Assembly (NCBI RefSeq): GCF_003315615.1
Contig: NZ_PDCH01000007.1
Location: 1 to 64,000 of the forward strand
DNA from: Bifidobacterium xylocopae
Lineage (GTDB): Bacteria; Actinomycetota; Actinomycetes; Actinomycetales; Bifidobacteriaceae
Direction: 5' to 3'
DNA length: 64,000 bases
This document shows, in pieces, positions 18,371-28,113 of the stretch; positions within the stretch are counted from its first letter, which is position 1; the number at the start of each line of letters is the position of its first letter. The notes beneath the pieces are model-generated. The model had not been told where the DNA came from, searched no databases, and saw only the letters and a list, made by a program, of their open reading frames with translations. The translations under genes were made by a program, and so were the position numbers.

Positions 18371-18497
18371 CTTCTATCATAGGTTGTTTTGACGAGCGTG
18401 GGAACCGGAATGTCCAAATCCACTGTTCATTTCTTGCATGGCTGACTTGCATGTTCCTGCATCACTGGTTATCAGACTACGACATTTTTCTGTGGGC

Positions 18498-19928
18498 CTA
18501 TATCCAATCGTCTGGCTCGACCCCTTGGGGTCCGACGAACTGTCCGTTCGGCACATAAGATGGCCTTCCTTGGTCCTCCAGCCTGGCATCAGCATAGAAG
18601 GTCACGTCCCGGCCGAATGTCCAATCGCCCTCGATCGTAACCGAGTTGGCGGCGGCGAGGGCGGGCACCCCGTAGGGGAAATGGTCGTTGAAGTCTGCGA
18701 TGTTCTTGTAGTAGCGCGGATCCAGCTGAACGTTCGGGAAGACGTAGTTGCCGTCCTCCATCTCATAGGAGTCGGTCAGGTGGAAACGGTCCGAACGCAT
18801 GATGAAGAGGTCGTCAGTGGTCTTGACCGGCAGGAACCGCATCCGATCCACCTGTACGCATGTCGCCCCATCAAACAGGGCTGCGGCCGCCCCCATGGCG
18901 GTTTCCAGTTGAATCACCTTGGGGCTTGAAGGGTCGGCGGGGTCCACGGTCTTCTCGTTGACAATGACCGGCAGCGGCAGGATGCCCCTGTACTCCTCTA
19001 GCTTCGCCTTCAGCGCGTCCACCCGCACCCAGATGCTGTTCGTGTTGAAATAGGGGTGCTTATGGATGCTCATGGCCGAAGCGAGGTCATGCGGATGCAC
19101 TTGGCTCATCTCACGAAGGAGCAGATGGCCTGTAGCCTTGTCAACGACGATATGACCACCCTTGCGGTCGGCCTCCGTGCGTTGGGCCACTTCGATCATG
19201 AAGGGCGAGCCGGATTGGGCGAAATGCCCGGCAAGCGTCCTGGACGGACGTGCGCCCAAATTGTCCGAGTTGGAGATGAACAGGTACTCAATCCCGGCCG
19301 ATTGCAGCTTGTCCAGGAGTCCGGTTTCCCAAATCGCGGAGAAGAGATCCCCATGGCCGGGTGGACACCATTCTAGTTCGGGATTATCCGGGAAGGATGC
19401 AGGCTGTCCTGTTTCAGGGTCGATTTTGGGCTCTTGATGTTGGAGGATCTCGACAGGCACGTCGCTCTGGATGAATGCCTTATGCCGGCGAACGACCGCC
19501 ATGCTGTCGGCCGACGTGCGGAATGAATTCATCAGTGTCAGAGGCAGTGGGACGCCGAGGCGTTGCCTGGCCGTGAGCACCTGCCCCAGGATAATGTCCA
19601 GGAACCGCATCCGTCGGGCCTTGTGCCGTCGCACCGGCAGTAGGGACTTGGCCTTCTCCAGTCCCATGGACGTGCCCAATCCCCCATTGAGTTTGAGAAA
19701 GGCGGTCTTTGAGAAGGCCTCAAGGGCCAGGTCCATGTCCATGGAGGCCCGGACCTCCTGGAAACTCCGGATGCCTCGCAGAGGCTCTATATCCTTTTCA
19801 CGCAAGGATCCGCCGGTATCGCCGTGAGCCCATGCCTGGTAGAGGCGATCAAACTGGGCTATGGCCAGCCGGCTCATGCCGGTGTTGGCCATCTTCGTGT
19901 GACAAAGGGTCACGGCTGCGGAATCCAT
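18498..19928 (-). CDS. UTP-glucose-1-phosphate uridylyltransferase, eukaryotic-type (UDPGP family)
   Basis: Makes UDP-glucose from UTP and glucose-1-phosphate, needed for cell-envelope sugars and for the Leloir-type galactose/lacto-N-biose route of bifidobacteria. The 476-residue protein belongs to the UDPGP type-1 family, not the bacterial GalU family. The nucleotide-binding LNGGLGTSMGLEKAKS (about 67-82) and the EWCPPGHGDLF segment are present. A C-terminal beta-helix-like region ends the protein. The frame is open to 20141, but ATG 19928 follows GTAAGGAGACCG and is the likely start. Confidence 0.93.
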   Translation of the reverse strand: MDSAAVTLCHTKMANTGMSRLAIAQFDRLYQAWAHGDTGGSLREKDIEPLRGIRSFQEVRASMDMDLALEAFSKTAFLKLNGGLGTSMGLEKAKSLLPVRRHKARRMRFLDIILGQVLTARQRLGVPLPLTLMNSFRTSADSMAVVRRHKAFIQSDVPVEILQHQEPKIDPETGQPASFPDNPELEWCPPGHGDLFSAIWETGLLDKLQSAGIEYLFISNSDNLGARPSRTLAGHFAQSGSPFMIEVAQRTEADRKGGHIVVDKATGHLLLREMSQVHPHDLASAMSIHKHPYFNTNSIWVRVDALKAKLEEYRGILPLPVIVNEKTVDPADPSSPKVIQLETAMGAAAALFDGATCVQVDRMRFLPVKTTDDLFIMRSDRFHLTDSYEMEDGNYVFPNVQLDPRYYKNIADFNDHFPYGVPALAAANSVTIEGDWTFGRDVTFYADARLEDQGRPSYVPNGQFVGPQGVEPDDWI

Positions 19929-20045
19929 CGGTCTCCTTACGGTGCGACTGCCCACCAGTCTAGTCTCATACTCCATCGGCGGCCAAGCCGGTGGTGATCC
20001 GGAAGGATGGATTGCAGATTCAGGTCCGAGGGACTCGCCAATGGA

Positions 20046-20074
20046 TTGGCGATTGGGTGCATATATGCTAAAGT
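20046..20074 (+). promoter_or_regulatory. Candidate promoter for tRNA-Pro
   Basis: TTGGCG (20046-20051), a 17-base spacer and TAAAGT (20069-20074) lie 25 bases before the mature tRNA start. Each box matches four of six consensus bases. Inferred by eye. Confidence 0.4.
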
Positions 20075-20098
20075 ATCGACTCGGTGCTGATGCACCGT

Positions 20099-20172
<74 letters not shown>

Positions 20173-20633
20173 CGAAATCATTTCAAGGGCTGGGCCGCCC
20201 GATTTGTTATGGCTTTTATTGCGCAGGCTTATAACCAATTGCCAGGCTTATTTGGCGCTTTTGCTGACTCCCATGATTCTGAGGACTCTTTTGCAGCTAG
20301 TCTTGTACTGGTTTGCCTAGTGTTGCCTGATGGCTGGCCGGCCAAAATGAGTCTGATGGTCAAGGATGTCTTTCATATCCCCACCCCTGCAGGGTAATGT
20401 CCGCTATCCATATGTGCTGAGTGTCGAGGATCGAAAAGGTATGTACGGCTTGTACCGTTCGTTGATTTCCGATTTGCCTGGAATGCGGCCATCATCTTTT
20501 TCAGCCGGGCCCGGTCCTCCGACGCTGTCGCAGCCTGTAATCGGCCTTGTCTTTCGCAAGTTATGCCCACCGCTTCGGAAAGCGGTTGGCAGTAGCATGC
20601 TGAGAATCTCAAGCAGCCAGGTTACGGGCCGCT
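20173..20633. other. Gene-free region after tRNA-Pro
   Basis: About 460 bases, more AT-rich than the surroundings. No coding frame with convincing character was found, and there is no repeat of the tRNA 3' end that would mark an integration site. The only structured element seen is a short hairpin at 20569-20586. Confidence 0.5.
20569..20586 (-). terminator. Short hairpin downstream of the membrane-anchored unknown
   Basis: ACCGCTT (20569-20575) and AAGCGGT (20580-20586) pair around a CGGA tetraloop, about 48 bases past the stop of the - strand gene ending at 20634. No T run follows, so termination is uncertain. Confidence 0.35.
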
Positions 20634-21350
20634 TCACTGGCTTCTGACGGCCTTGATGTTGCGTTTGATGATTGAGCTGTGTTGGTCGGCATAATCGCGC
20701 CAGTTCTTTGCTTTGTAGGTCATTTCCTGCAACTGGTCCCTGTTCATGCCCGACTTGCATTCCAGCACGATCGAGCCGCCTTTTACGTTATCAACACTGG
20801 TGGCCAGCGCTATCACCGCCCTCCGCTCCCCCGGCTTTCCTTGATGCTCCTCAACAGCCCTTTCCCCCTCGTCGAGCGAGCGCTGCAGGCGTTTAATAGC
20901 GGCATCCGCTTCGCTGGAGCTGGACCGACAATCATCCATAGCCTGATTGAGCATCACCCGCTGGGCCATCCCGTTCAGCAGGAAACCTCCGCCTACCAGG
21001 ATGGTGACCGCCACGATTGCAGCCAGCACCAGCAGCGTGATCCGCCGCTTGATGCCGGTCCCTGATTCCGGCCTCCGTGCATCGGCCGACGGCTCGGTCC
21101 AGACCATGCCGTCTCTTTCGCCATCCGTTTGTTCGCCGACTGGCCTGACTTGCAGCTGGTCATCACTAGTTGCACCTGAGGTTTTGGTCATGAGCGGTTC
21201 TGGGGCTTCAACCGGAGTCATGGAACCGAGCCGGATCCCCGTCTGCTTGTCCTCACCGCTTTCCCCGGTTGCTGTTGCCGGTTCCGAATGCGCCATGGCA
21301 TTCACCTGGCTTGACCCATGTTCGTCTGCGATCCCCATACCTTTTCCCAT
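20634..21350 (-). CDS. Single-pass membrane protein of unknown function
   Basis: A 238-residue protein not recognised as any family. About 100 polar, Glu/Thr-rich residues are followed by a basic flank (KRR) and one membrane segment (about 102-125, TLLVLAAIVAVTILVGGGFLL). The extracytoplasmic part of about 110 residues contains two cysteines (in DDCRSSSS and LECKSG) that could form a disulfide, and a helical stretch (AIKRLQRSLDEGERAVEEH). It resembles an actinobacterial surface-anchored protein with a disordered cytoplasmic tail. The start is unsure; ATG 21338 is an alternative. Confidence 0.7.
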   Translation of the reverse strand: MGKGMGIADEHGSSQVNAMAHSEPATATGESGEDKQTGIRLGSMTPVEAPEPLMTKTSGATSDDQLQVRPVGEQTDGERDGMVWTEPSADARRPESGTGIKRRITLLVLAAIVAVTILVGGGFLLNGMAQRVMLNQAMDDCRSSSSEADAAIKRLQRSLDEGERAVEEHQGKPGERRAVIALATSVDNVKGGSIVLECKSGMNRDQLQEMTYKAKNWRDYADQHSSIIKRNIKAVRSQ

Positions 21351-21556
21351 CTAGTCCTGCTCTCGTGGACCAGTCGTTCCCGGCATCAACAGTCTATCGG
21401 TCGGGCTTGTCGTTCGACGTGCTTGAGCTCTTGCTCGAACCCTAAGTCATTGAATTAGAGGCTGTTCGCAGGCGCTGCCACGATATACTCGGTGCAGTCT
21501 GTGGTTGTGACTGGCGGGGCCGCAAAACCGGCCAATAGCAGGGAAAGCAGGTAGGC

Positions 21557-22021
21557 ATGACACATGCGGGCCAATTCATCGGTGTATGCGAGGGCATAGG
21601 ACGGGACGGGCGCTTCTTGGACCGGTACACCGGTAGAGGCGAGGATATGTCACCGGCCTTTCACTTCCGGCACATCCCTGACGGCACCCAATCTTTTGCT
21701 CTGGTCCTGCGCGATGAGAGCCACCCGCTCTTCGGCTCGATGACCCACTGGCTGTCCTGGAACCTGCCCGTGGGCGACCGGATCGAAGCCGGCATCCCGC
21801 ACGGTCGGCGGATAGGCGGTATTTGCCAAGGACGGGCGTATGGCTGGCACCGATACCGCGGACCCAAACCGCCCAAAGGGCATACCCACCGCTACGTGTT
21901 CACCGTTTATGCGGTCTCTGGCCTCCTGGACCTGGATCCCCGAGCAGACCGTAGGCTGCTGCTCAAATCGCTGCAAGGGTGCACTCTGGCGAGCATTGAA
22001 ATGGAAGGCCTTTACCAGTAG
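21557..22021 (+). CDS. YbhB/YbcL-type phosphatidylethanolamine-binding protein (PEBP)
   Basis: A 154-residue cytoplasmic protein of the PEBP/Raf-kinase-inhibitor-like family. Family signatures are SPAFHFRHIPDGTQSFALVL (about 32-51), with HWLSWNLP (about 64-71) and a GHTHRYVFTVYA segment toward the end. The bacterial role is poorly known; members bind small anionic ligands. GGGAAAGCAGG precedes the ATG. It is a single gene, divergent from the membrane protein to its left and convergent with cmk-der on its right. Confidence 0.88.
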   Translation: MTHAGQFIGVCEGIGRDGRFLDRYTGRGEDMSPAFHFRHIPDGTQSFALVLRDESHPLFGSMTHWLSWNLPVGDRIEAGIPHGRRIGGICQGRAYGWHRYRGPKPPKGHTHRYVFTVYAVSGLLDLDPRADRRLLLKSLQGCTLASIEMEGLYQ

Positions 22022-22087
22022 CTTGGCCGTGACTGCCACTCACCAGACCAGATGAGCAGCGTACCCCCCAGGATATTGTCGGGGAAC

Positions 22088-24235
22088 TTACGAGCGGCTC
22101 TTGCCTTTCCCTTTCTTGTTTTCTCGGATATGGACCGAAAGCTGGATAGGGGTGCCTTGGAAGCCGAATTCCTCGCGAAGCCGGCGTTCCAGGAATCGCC
22201 TGTAAGAGGCCTCGAGAAAGCCTGTGGTGAAAATCACGAATCGTGGCGGACGTGTGGAGGCCTGGGTGGCGAACAGGATTCGTGGCTGCTTGCCGCCACG
22301 CAGGGGGTGGGGGTGCGCAGCCTGGACGGTGCCCAGGAAGGCGTTGAGCTTGCCGGTGGGTATACGTTGGTCCCATGAATCCAGGGCGGTACGCATGGCC
22401 TTGGCCAAGCGGTTGGTGTGCCAGCCTGACCTTGCCGACAGGTTGACCCGCTCAGCCCAGGTGACCCGGTCGAACTCGGTCTGCCACAGGCGTTCCAGGC
22501 GCTGGCGACCGAAGTCGTCCAGGAGGTCCCACTTATTGAAGACAAGTACGATGGCACGACCGGCGTCCACTGCCTGGCTCATAACCTTGAGATCCTGATC
22601 GGCAATGGGCTGAGAGGCGTCGAAGAGCACCAGGGCGAGTTCCGAGCGCTCGATTGCAGCCTGGGTGCGCAGGGATGAGTAGTACTCGGCCCCTGAAATC
22701 TTGTGCAGGCGGCGCTTGATGCCGGCCGTGTCGATGAAGAGCCAGTCCTGACCGTCCATTTCAACCGTCTCATCAATCGGGTCTCGGGTGGTGCCTGCCA
22801 GATCGTTGACGACGGCGCGCTCCTGACCAGCCAGCTGGTTCAGCAGGGAGGACTTCCCCACATTGGGCCTTCCAACCAGTGCCACCCGGCGCAGGTCGCT
22901 GCGGGTCAGCAGGCCGGATGTGGTCTCGGCGCGTTCGAGCTCGGCAAGAGCCGCATCCAGAAGGTCCCCTACGCCGCGTCCGTGCATGGCGGATATGGGA
23001 TGAGGCTCACCCATGCCGAGCTTCCAGAATTCCGAGGCTGAGTAGTCGGCGTTCGTGGTATCCAATTTGTTTACCGCCAGGACCACCGGTTTGCCGGCTT
23101 TGCGCAACATGGACACCAGACGGCTGTCCATATCGGTCAGACCAACCTGCCCGTCGACCACGAAGCAGACCGCGTCGGCCAGCGAGACCGCCAGCTGGGC
23201 CTGGTCGGCGATGGCTGAGCCGATACCATGTGCATCAGCCTCCCAACCGCCGGTATCCACTATCTTGAAGTAGGTTCCTGCCCATTCGGCATCGTAGGAG
23301 ACCCTGTCCCGGGTGACACCTGGGGTGTCTTCGACGACCGCCGCCCTACGGCCCAGGATGCGGTTGACCAGGGTGGATTTCCCGACGTTCGGTCTTCCGA
23401 CTACAGCCAGGACGCCCACTCCCTTGCTTACCTGCTCCTCGTTGTCCTTGCCGCTTTCTGCCTCGATGATGGCCCTGTCCTCATCGTCAAGTTCGTAGTC
23501 GTTCAGGTCCCGTCTGTCGGAACCAGGCTCCTGATCCATGGCATCCCGGACAAGTACTGTCGCGGCATCAAGTGTTTGCTTGAATGTCATCTCCGAGTTG
23601 TCGATCTCGCTGACACCCTCGGCCGGCTTGGTAAAGGATGTGACCTGCGAATCCTTCCGATCCCGCGCGATCACATCGTCACGACCCACCATGCCTGCTG
23701 CCTGTGAGGACTGGCCGGCCCGACGGGCCTCGCGGACCTCGGGACGTGCGGTCAGCAGGATGCGCACCTGTGCGTCAGGTGCCACGACCGTGGTGATGTC
23801 CCGCCCTTCCGCCACAACACCTTTCCCGCGTGAGTAGGAGTCTTCGTCGGACTCGCCGGCTATATAGGCCCGCTGCGCGGCAATAAGGACGCGACGCACC
23901 GGCTGAATCGACGAGACGACCGAGACACGGGATGAGACTTCAGCAGAGCGTATCCGTTCGCCGACATCCTGGCCGTCCAGTCGCACCCACTGGTCATCCG
24001 GATCCAAGCTGATTTCGAAATGCCCTTCGGTGAACAAAGCGCCGACCGCCTCCACAATCGCCCGCTCATCAGTGTTCGAGGCATCCAGATCGATTCCCTG
24101 ATTCAGGCACCAGAGGGCAGCGGCCCGGTACATGGCACCGGTATCGAGATAAGCGAGTCCGAAGCGCCCTGCCAGCGCTCTTGCGGTTGAGGACTTTCCG
24201 ACTCCAGCGGGACCGTCGATGGCTACGGTGATCAC
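22088..24235 (-). CDS. cmk-der: Fused cytidylate kinase and ribosome-assembly GTPase Der
   Basis: A 715-residue bifunctional protein. Residues 1 to about 232 are cytidylate kinase (P-loop GPAGVGKSS at 8-16; CMP-site [19 protein letters not shown]), which phosphorylates CMP and dCMP. After an acidic linker (about 233-270) the Der/EngA GTPase follows with two G domains ([11 protein letters not shown] near 278-288 and [10 protein letters not shown] further on, each with its switch Thr). A C-terminal KH-like domain ends with a basic tail; Der acts in 50S subunit assembly. The GTG start overlaps the rluB stop, with GGAGG upstream. Confidence 0.96.
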   Translation of the reverse strand: MITVAIDGPAGVGKSSTARALAGRFGLAYLDTGAMYRAAALWCLNQGIDLDASNTDERAIVEAVGALFTEGHFEISLDPDDQWVRLDGQDVGERIRSAEVSSRVSVVSSIQPVRRVLIAAQRAYIAGESDEDSYSRGKGVVAEGRDITTVVAPDAQVRILLTARPEVREARRAGQSSQAAGMVGRDDVIARDRKDSQVTSFTKPAEGVSEIDNSEMTFKQTLDAATVLVRDAMDQEPGSDRRDLNDYELDDEDRAIIEAESGKDNEEQVSKGVGVLAVVGRPNVGKSTLVNRILGRRAAVVEDTPGVTRDRVSYDAEWAGTYFKIVDTGGWEADAHGIGSAIADQAQLAVSLADAVCFVVDGQVGLTDMDSRLVSMLRKAGKPVVLAVNKLDTTNADYSASEFWKLGMGEPHPISAMHGRGVGDLLDAALAELERAETTSGLLTRSDLRRVALVGRPNVGKSSLLNQLAGQERAVVNDLAGTTRDPIDETVEMDGQDWLFIDTAGIKRRLHKISGAEYYSSLRTQAAIERSELALVLFDASQPIADQDLKVMSQAVDAGRAIVLVFNKWDLLDDFGRQRLERLWQTEFDRVTWAERVNLSARSGWHTNRLAKAMRTALDSWDQRIPTGKLNAFLGTVQAAHPHPLRGGKQPRILFATQASTRPPRFVIFTTGFLEASYRRFLERRLREEFGFQGTPIQLSVHIRENKKGKGKSRS

Positions 24236-25005
24236 AGGCCAACCTCCTTGTCCAAAGCCATGATCTCAGCCCTGGAAAGGACCCGGTACGATCCTGGCTT
24301 GACCTCCCCAAGTCGAATGGGGCCTATCTGGGTGCGCACCAGGCGTGCCACCGGGAAACCGACTGCGTCGAAAATGCGACGCACTATCCGGTTCTTGCCC
24401 GAGTGAAGAACGACCTTGACCATCGTATGCTCACGTGAGCGGTCCACGATCGCGCAGCGGTCGAGCTTGATCAGCCCGTCGTTCAGCAACACGCCCTGGG
24501 TGACCAGCCGCCGGCAGATGCTGCCGCTCAGCTTGCCTCGTACCGTGGCGATGTAGGTCTTTTCCACTTCGTACTTGGGATGCATGACGTGCTGGGCCAG
24601 CTCCCCGTCATCGGTCATCAGGATAAGGCCCTCGGAGTCATAGTCCAGACGCCCCATGTGGAAGACCCGCTCATAGCCATCACCGATGATGTCCCGAAGG
24701 GTATAGCGACCCTTGGGATCGTCCATGGCGGACAGGACCTTGCGAGGCTTGTTCAATGCCAGGGTCACATGCCTGCCTGAGATGTGGATGCGTGACCCAT
24801 CCACACGGATCTGCTGCTTGTCCGGGTCCACCCGGCTGCCCAACTCTGTGACCAGGGCCCCGTCCACTTCGACCCTGCCTTCGGTGATGATCTGCTCGCA
24901 CTTTCGGCGCGATCCGAAGCCCGCCTGGGCCAGGACCTTCTGTAGACGAATCCCCTCATCGGAGGCTGTATGCGCCCTCAAGGCGCGGGAATAAGGATGT
25001 GGCAT
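24232..25005 (-). CDS. rluB: 23S rRNA pseudouridine synthase (RluB/RsuA family)
   Basis: Converts a specific uridine to pseudouridine in ribosomal RNA; by family it acts on 23S rRNA helix 93 or, less likely, on 16S rRNA. The 257-residue product has an N-terminal S4 domain ([21 protein letters not shown], about 20-40) and the catalytic segment [18 protein letters not shown] with the active Asp. ATG 25005 follows GGGAG at 6 bases and is preferred to 25032. It overlaps cmk-der by 4 bases, an rluB-cmk-der arrangement seen widely in Gram-positives. Confidence 0.94.
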   Translation of the reverse strand: MPHPYSRALRAHTASDEGIRLQKVLAQAGFGSRRKCEQIITEGRVEVDGALVTELGSRVDPDKQQIRVDGSRIHISGRHVTLALNKPRKVLSAMDDPKGRYTLRDIIGDGYERVFHMGRLDYDSEGLILMTDDGELAQHVMHPKYEVEKTYIATVRGKLSGSICRRLVTQGVLLNDGLIKLDRCAIVDRSREHTMVKVVLHSGKNRIVRRIFDAVGFPVARLVRTQIGPIRLGEVKPGSYRVLSRAEIMALDKEVGL

Positions 25006-25173
25006 CGTTCTCCCAACGTGGCCTGATACCATGACATATGAATGGCGAAATCACCTCATAGCCTACCTTAAGGCTCCGATTTCAGCCGTCGCCGGAAGCG
25101 CGTTCACTCCCCTCCCCAGTAAGGGGCCTACGCGTGGTCCGTGTGGACAATAAACGCAAGCGAAGGATGGCAG

Positions 25174-26316
25174 ATGGATCCGGATACACAGACAAGCGCG
25201 GTGCAGGTTCTCAGACCCGGGATGGTGACCGCCATGCAGGTGGCCGCGGAATTCGCAGGGACGTTCATGATCTGCTTCGCGGTGTACGCGGTCTCATCCT
25301 GGGGGCGTATACCGTCCGGCACGACACCTTTGGCCGCGGCGCTGACCTTCGCCTTGGCCTTCCTGGCGGCCGGTTCCATTTTCGGAACCGTTTCCGGTGC
25401 CCATTTCAATCCTGCTGTCACGTTCGCCGCCATGTTCACGGCTCAGACAGGTTGGATACAGGGCCTGCTATACATCTTCGGCCAGCTGTTGGGTGCAGTG
25501 GCCGCCGGAGCAGCGGTCGTCGCGGTTCTGCCTTTTACCAAGGAAAACGACGGCAAGGTCTGGCTGGCCGCTGCCGTCAACGGTTTCGACAAGGGCTCAC
25601 CCTCCGCGCAGATGCTGGGGCAATATCATCTCTCCTTCGGAGTCGCACTGGCGATTGTCGCTGAATTGATAGCGAGTCTCATCGTCGTCGGTACCGCCGT
25701 CACCAGCCTCACGGAGGACGGGCGGTCCAAGGAAGGACATGTCCTGCGTTCCGCCGCCGCCTACGGTGTAGGTGTCATGATCACCTATCCGGTGACCGGC
25801 GCGGGCCTGAACCCGGCGCGATCCACCGGCATCGCCCTGTTCGCCCGCGGCAAGGGCTTGGCCGTGGATCCGCTCAGTCAGCTGCCGATCTTCTGGATCT
25901 GCCCGCTCATGGCCGGTGCCGTCGTCGGTCTTATCGTCATCCTGTGCCACATGATTGTGGATGGCGCCAGAGCCAAACTGGATACGGCACCGGAAAGCAC
26001 GATCGATGTACCCGAGGTTCTCTTGGGCACCGAAGGTCGCACCCATGGCGACGTTGAAAGGGTGACGATGACCGAGACCGTGGAGACTTCCGAAGGGGAA
26101 CCAGAGTTCTCCGGCATCAAGCAATCAGAGCCTGCCGCACCAGATGCCGATAAGGTAGCGGGCTCTGACGATTCAGCGCCCAGGCAGGAGAGTGGGGATC
26201 CGGACATGCTCGAGCCCGCCGCAGGTGATGCCTCAGAAGAGCAGAAGCACACTCAGGTAAGTGATCATAAGCCCAAGGCCAAGACCGATGCAGATGAAGA
26301 CGTCAAATCCGACTGA
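25174..26316 (+). CDS. MIP-family channel (aquaporin type) with acidic C-terminal tail
   Basis: A membrane channel for water or small neutral solutes. Both pore loops are present: HFNPAVTF (NPA at 79-81) and LNPARSTG; the NPARS form favours a water channel over a glycerol facilitator (NPARD). Six membrane segments span about 20-270. After the last one there is an unusual tail of about 100 residues rich in Glu, Asp, Ser and Pro, likely disordered and cytoplasmic. ATG 25174 follows GAAGGA; the frame is open to 25141. Its last 84 bases overlap the gene on the other strand. Confidence 0.88.
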   Translation: MDPDTQTSAVQVLRPGMVTAMQVAAEFAGTFMICFAVYAVSSWGRIPSGTTPLAAALTFALAFLAAGSIFGTVSGAHFNPAVTFAAMFTAQTGWIQGLLYIFGQLLGAVAAGAAVVAVLPFTKENDGKVWLAAAVNGFDKGSPSAQMLGQYHLSFGVALAIVAELIASLIVVGTAVTSLTEDGRSKEGHVLRSAAAYGVGVMITYPVTGAGLNPARSTGIALFARGKGLAVDPLSQLPIFWICPLMAGAVVGLIVILCHMIVDGARAKLDTAPESTIDVPEVLLGTEGRTHGDVERVTMTETVETSEGEPEFSGIKQSEPAAPDADKVAGSDDSAPRQESGDPDMLEPAAGDASEEQKHTQVSDHKPKAKTDADEDVKSD

Positions 26317-26595
26317 CCTGACCTTCCAAGGGCTGCGTTCTCGAAGGAACAGCCGTAGCAAGCCAAGAACAAGAGAAGTCAGAGCCATAAGGCAGGTCCC
26401 GGCCAAAGTGTGTCCCGTGGCGGCCAGCAGGGCCGAACAGATGACCAGGAGGCCTACGGCCCATTCAGCCTGAGGCTTACCCTCCCCTGCTTCGGAGACA
26501 CGAGGCGCCTGGTCCGTCCGCCCCGTGGGTGGTCGCCTTACAGACTCAGCGGATGATCGACCGGGCTCGTGCTTGTGTCGGGCCACCAGATTCAT
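26233..26595 (-). CDS. Small membrane protein, DUF3017-like
   Basis: A 120-residue protein with a basic polar N-terminus (residues 1-44) and three hydrophobic segments (about 45-62, 65-83, 97-120). Layout and sequence resemble the actinobacterial DUF3017 family, of unknown function; assignment is by memory of the pattern only. Its 3' end overlaps the 3' end of the aquaporin gene by 84 bases on the opposite strand, so the two transcripts would be partly complementary. Confidence 0.6.
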   Translation of the reverse strand: MNLVARHKHEPGRSSAESVRRPPTGRTDQAPRVSEAGEGKPQAEWAVGLLVICSALLAATGHTLAGTCLMALTSLVLGLLRLFLRERSPWKVRSVGFDVFICIGLGLGLMITYLSVLLLF

Positions 26596-26645
26596 CCGTC
26601 GCCTCAGTTCTCTAGTTGTGCAGGGCCAGGAACCAGCTTAGCGCA

Positions 26646-28019
26646 TCAGCGCCCGCTCTCGTCCAGAATCAGATGTTCATTCGCAAAAGCATCGAAGCCA
26701 TATGTGTAGAGCTCGCGGCCGAATCCGGAGTTCTTCACACCTCCGAAGGGCAGTCCGGGTGCCGTTGTCCATGGACCGTTGATGAAGCCCATTCCGGTTT
26801 CGATACCCTCTGCCACACGCTCGGCTCGTTCGGGGTCGCCGGACACGATCACCGAACCCAAGCCGTAGCTGGAGTCGTTTGCCAGGTCCAAGGCCTCCCT
26901 GACGGATTCCACCTTGTACACCGCGGCGACGGGGCCGAACATCTCCTGGTCGTAGACCGGGTTGTCCGGTGCTATATCCGTCAACACGGTCGGCTGGAAG
27001 AAGGCTCCCGGGGAGTCGAGCCGCTCATTGCCATAGGCCACATGGGCCCCCGCATCGACGGCCGCATCCACCTGCTTCTGGAGGTTGTCCCTGGCTCCTA
27101 CGGAGGACATGGGACCCAAGGTCGTGGCAGGATCGGACGGGTCCCCTGGTTTCGGCTTGGCAAAAGCCTCGGTCATGATATCCATGAATTCGTCATACTT
27201 CGATTCCATCACGATGAAGCGTTTGGAGGCGCAGCAGACCTGGCCGGTGTTGCCCAGTCGGGCGTCCGGCGCCAACCTGGCGACCTCACTCATGTCGGCA
27301 TCGTCCAGGACGATGAAGACATCGTTACCCCCCAATTCCATGGTGGATTTCTTAAGATGCTCACCGGCGGATCGTGCCACGGAAGAGCCCCCGCGCTCAG
27401 AGCCGGTCAAGGCCACGCCGGCGACGCGTCTGTCAGCTATGGCTTTGTCGACCTGGCCATAGTCCATCCGGAGGTTGGACAGGCTCCCTTTCGGGGCGCC
27501 GGCACGCTCCACGATGTCAGCAAAGGCCTGAGCGCAGGCGGGAATATTGGAAGCGTCCTTGAGGATCATCGGGTTGCCGAGTATGAAGTTCGGGGCAAAC
27601 ACCCTCATGATCTGGTAGTAGGGGAAGTTCCAGGGTTCGACCATGATCAGGACGCCGAGTGCCTGCTTGACCACATGACCGTGTCCAGTATCCGTCTCGA
27701 GCGTGGTCGGTTTGAGGAGCTCTTCTGCGTGATCCGCGAAATAGTCAGCGATAGAGATGCAGATGTCCACTTCCGCTTGTGACTCACTGATACGCTTGCC
27801 CATCTCCATGGTTATCAAGCCCGACAGCCGTGTCCTATCTTCCCCCATCAACCTGGCCACCCCGTGCAGGATTTTTGAACGGAGGTCAGCTTGCCCCCCG
27901 CGCCAGTGCTTGTATAAAGCGTGCCCCCTAGCCAAGGCATCCTCGAGGTCGCTGTTGCCGGCATCCGGATAGCTTCTCACCAGCGTATTCGTATAGGGGT
28001 TTATGGTCTGATATGTCAT
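26646..28019 (-). CDS. NAD(P)-dependent aldehyde dehydrogenase, succinate-semialdehyde type
   Basis: Oxidises an aldehyde to an acid with NAD(P). The 457-residue product has the aldehyde dehydrogenase fold with the base Glu in MELGGND (about 230-236) and the catalytic Cys in GQVCCASKRF (about 264-273). The short N-terminus (INPYTNTLVRSYPDA) is typical of GabD/Sad-like succinate-semialdehyde dehydrogenases. The start at ATG 28019 follows AAAGGAGAATGAG. The frame happens to stay open to 28247 through the G12 run, but that part is not family-like. No gabT neighbour is present. Confidence 0.9.
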   Translation of the reverse strand: MTYQTINPYTNTLVRSYPDAGNSDLEDALARGHALYKHWRGGQADLRSKILHGVARLMGEDRTRLSGLITMEMGKRISESQAEVDICISIADYFADHAEELLKPTTLETDTGHGHVVKQALGVLIMVEPWNFPYYQIMRVFAPNFILGNPMILKDASNIPACAQAFADIVERAGAPKGSLSNLRMDYGQVDKAIADRRVAGVALTGSERGGSSVARSAGEHLKKSTMELGGNDVFIVLDDADMSEVARLAPDARLGNTGQVCCASKRFIVMESKYDEFMDIMTEAFAKPKPGDPSDPATTLGPMSSVGARDNLQKQVDAAVDAGAHVAYGNERLDSPGAFFQPTVLTDIAPDNPVYDQEMFGPVAAVYKVESVREALDLANDSSYGLGSVIVSGDPERAERVAEGIETGMGFINGPWTTAPGLPFGGVKNSGFGRELYTYGFDAFANEHLILDESGR

Positions 28020-28113
28020 CTCATTCTCCTTTGAATGTGAACACCTTCTCAGTGTATCGCTCCGGCGTCGGCCTGCATAGACCCACTTCCCCATACAGGT
28101 TGGGCACATCTCA

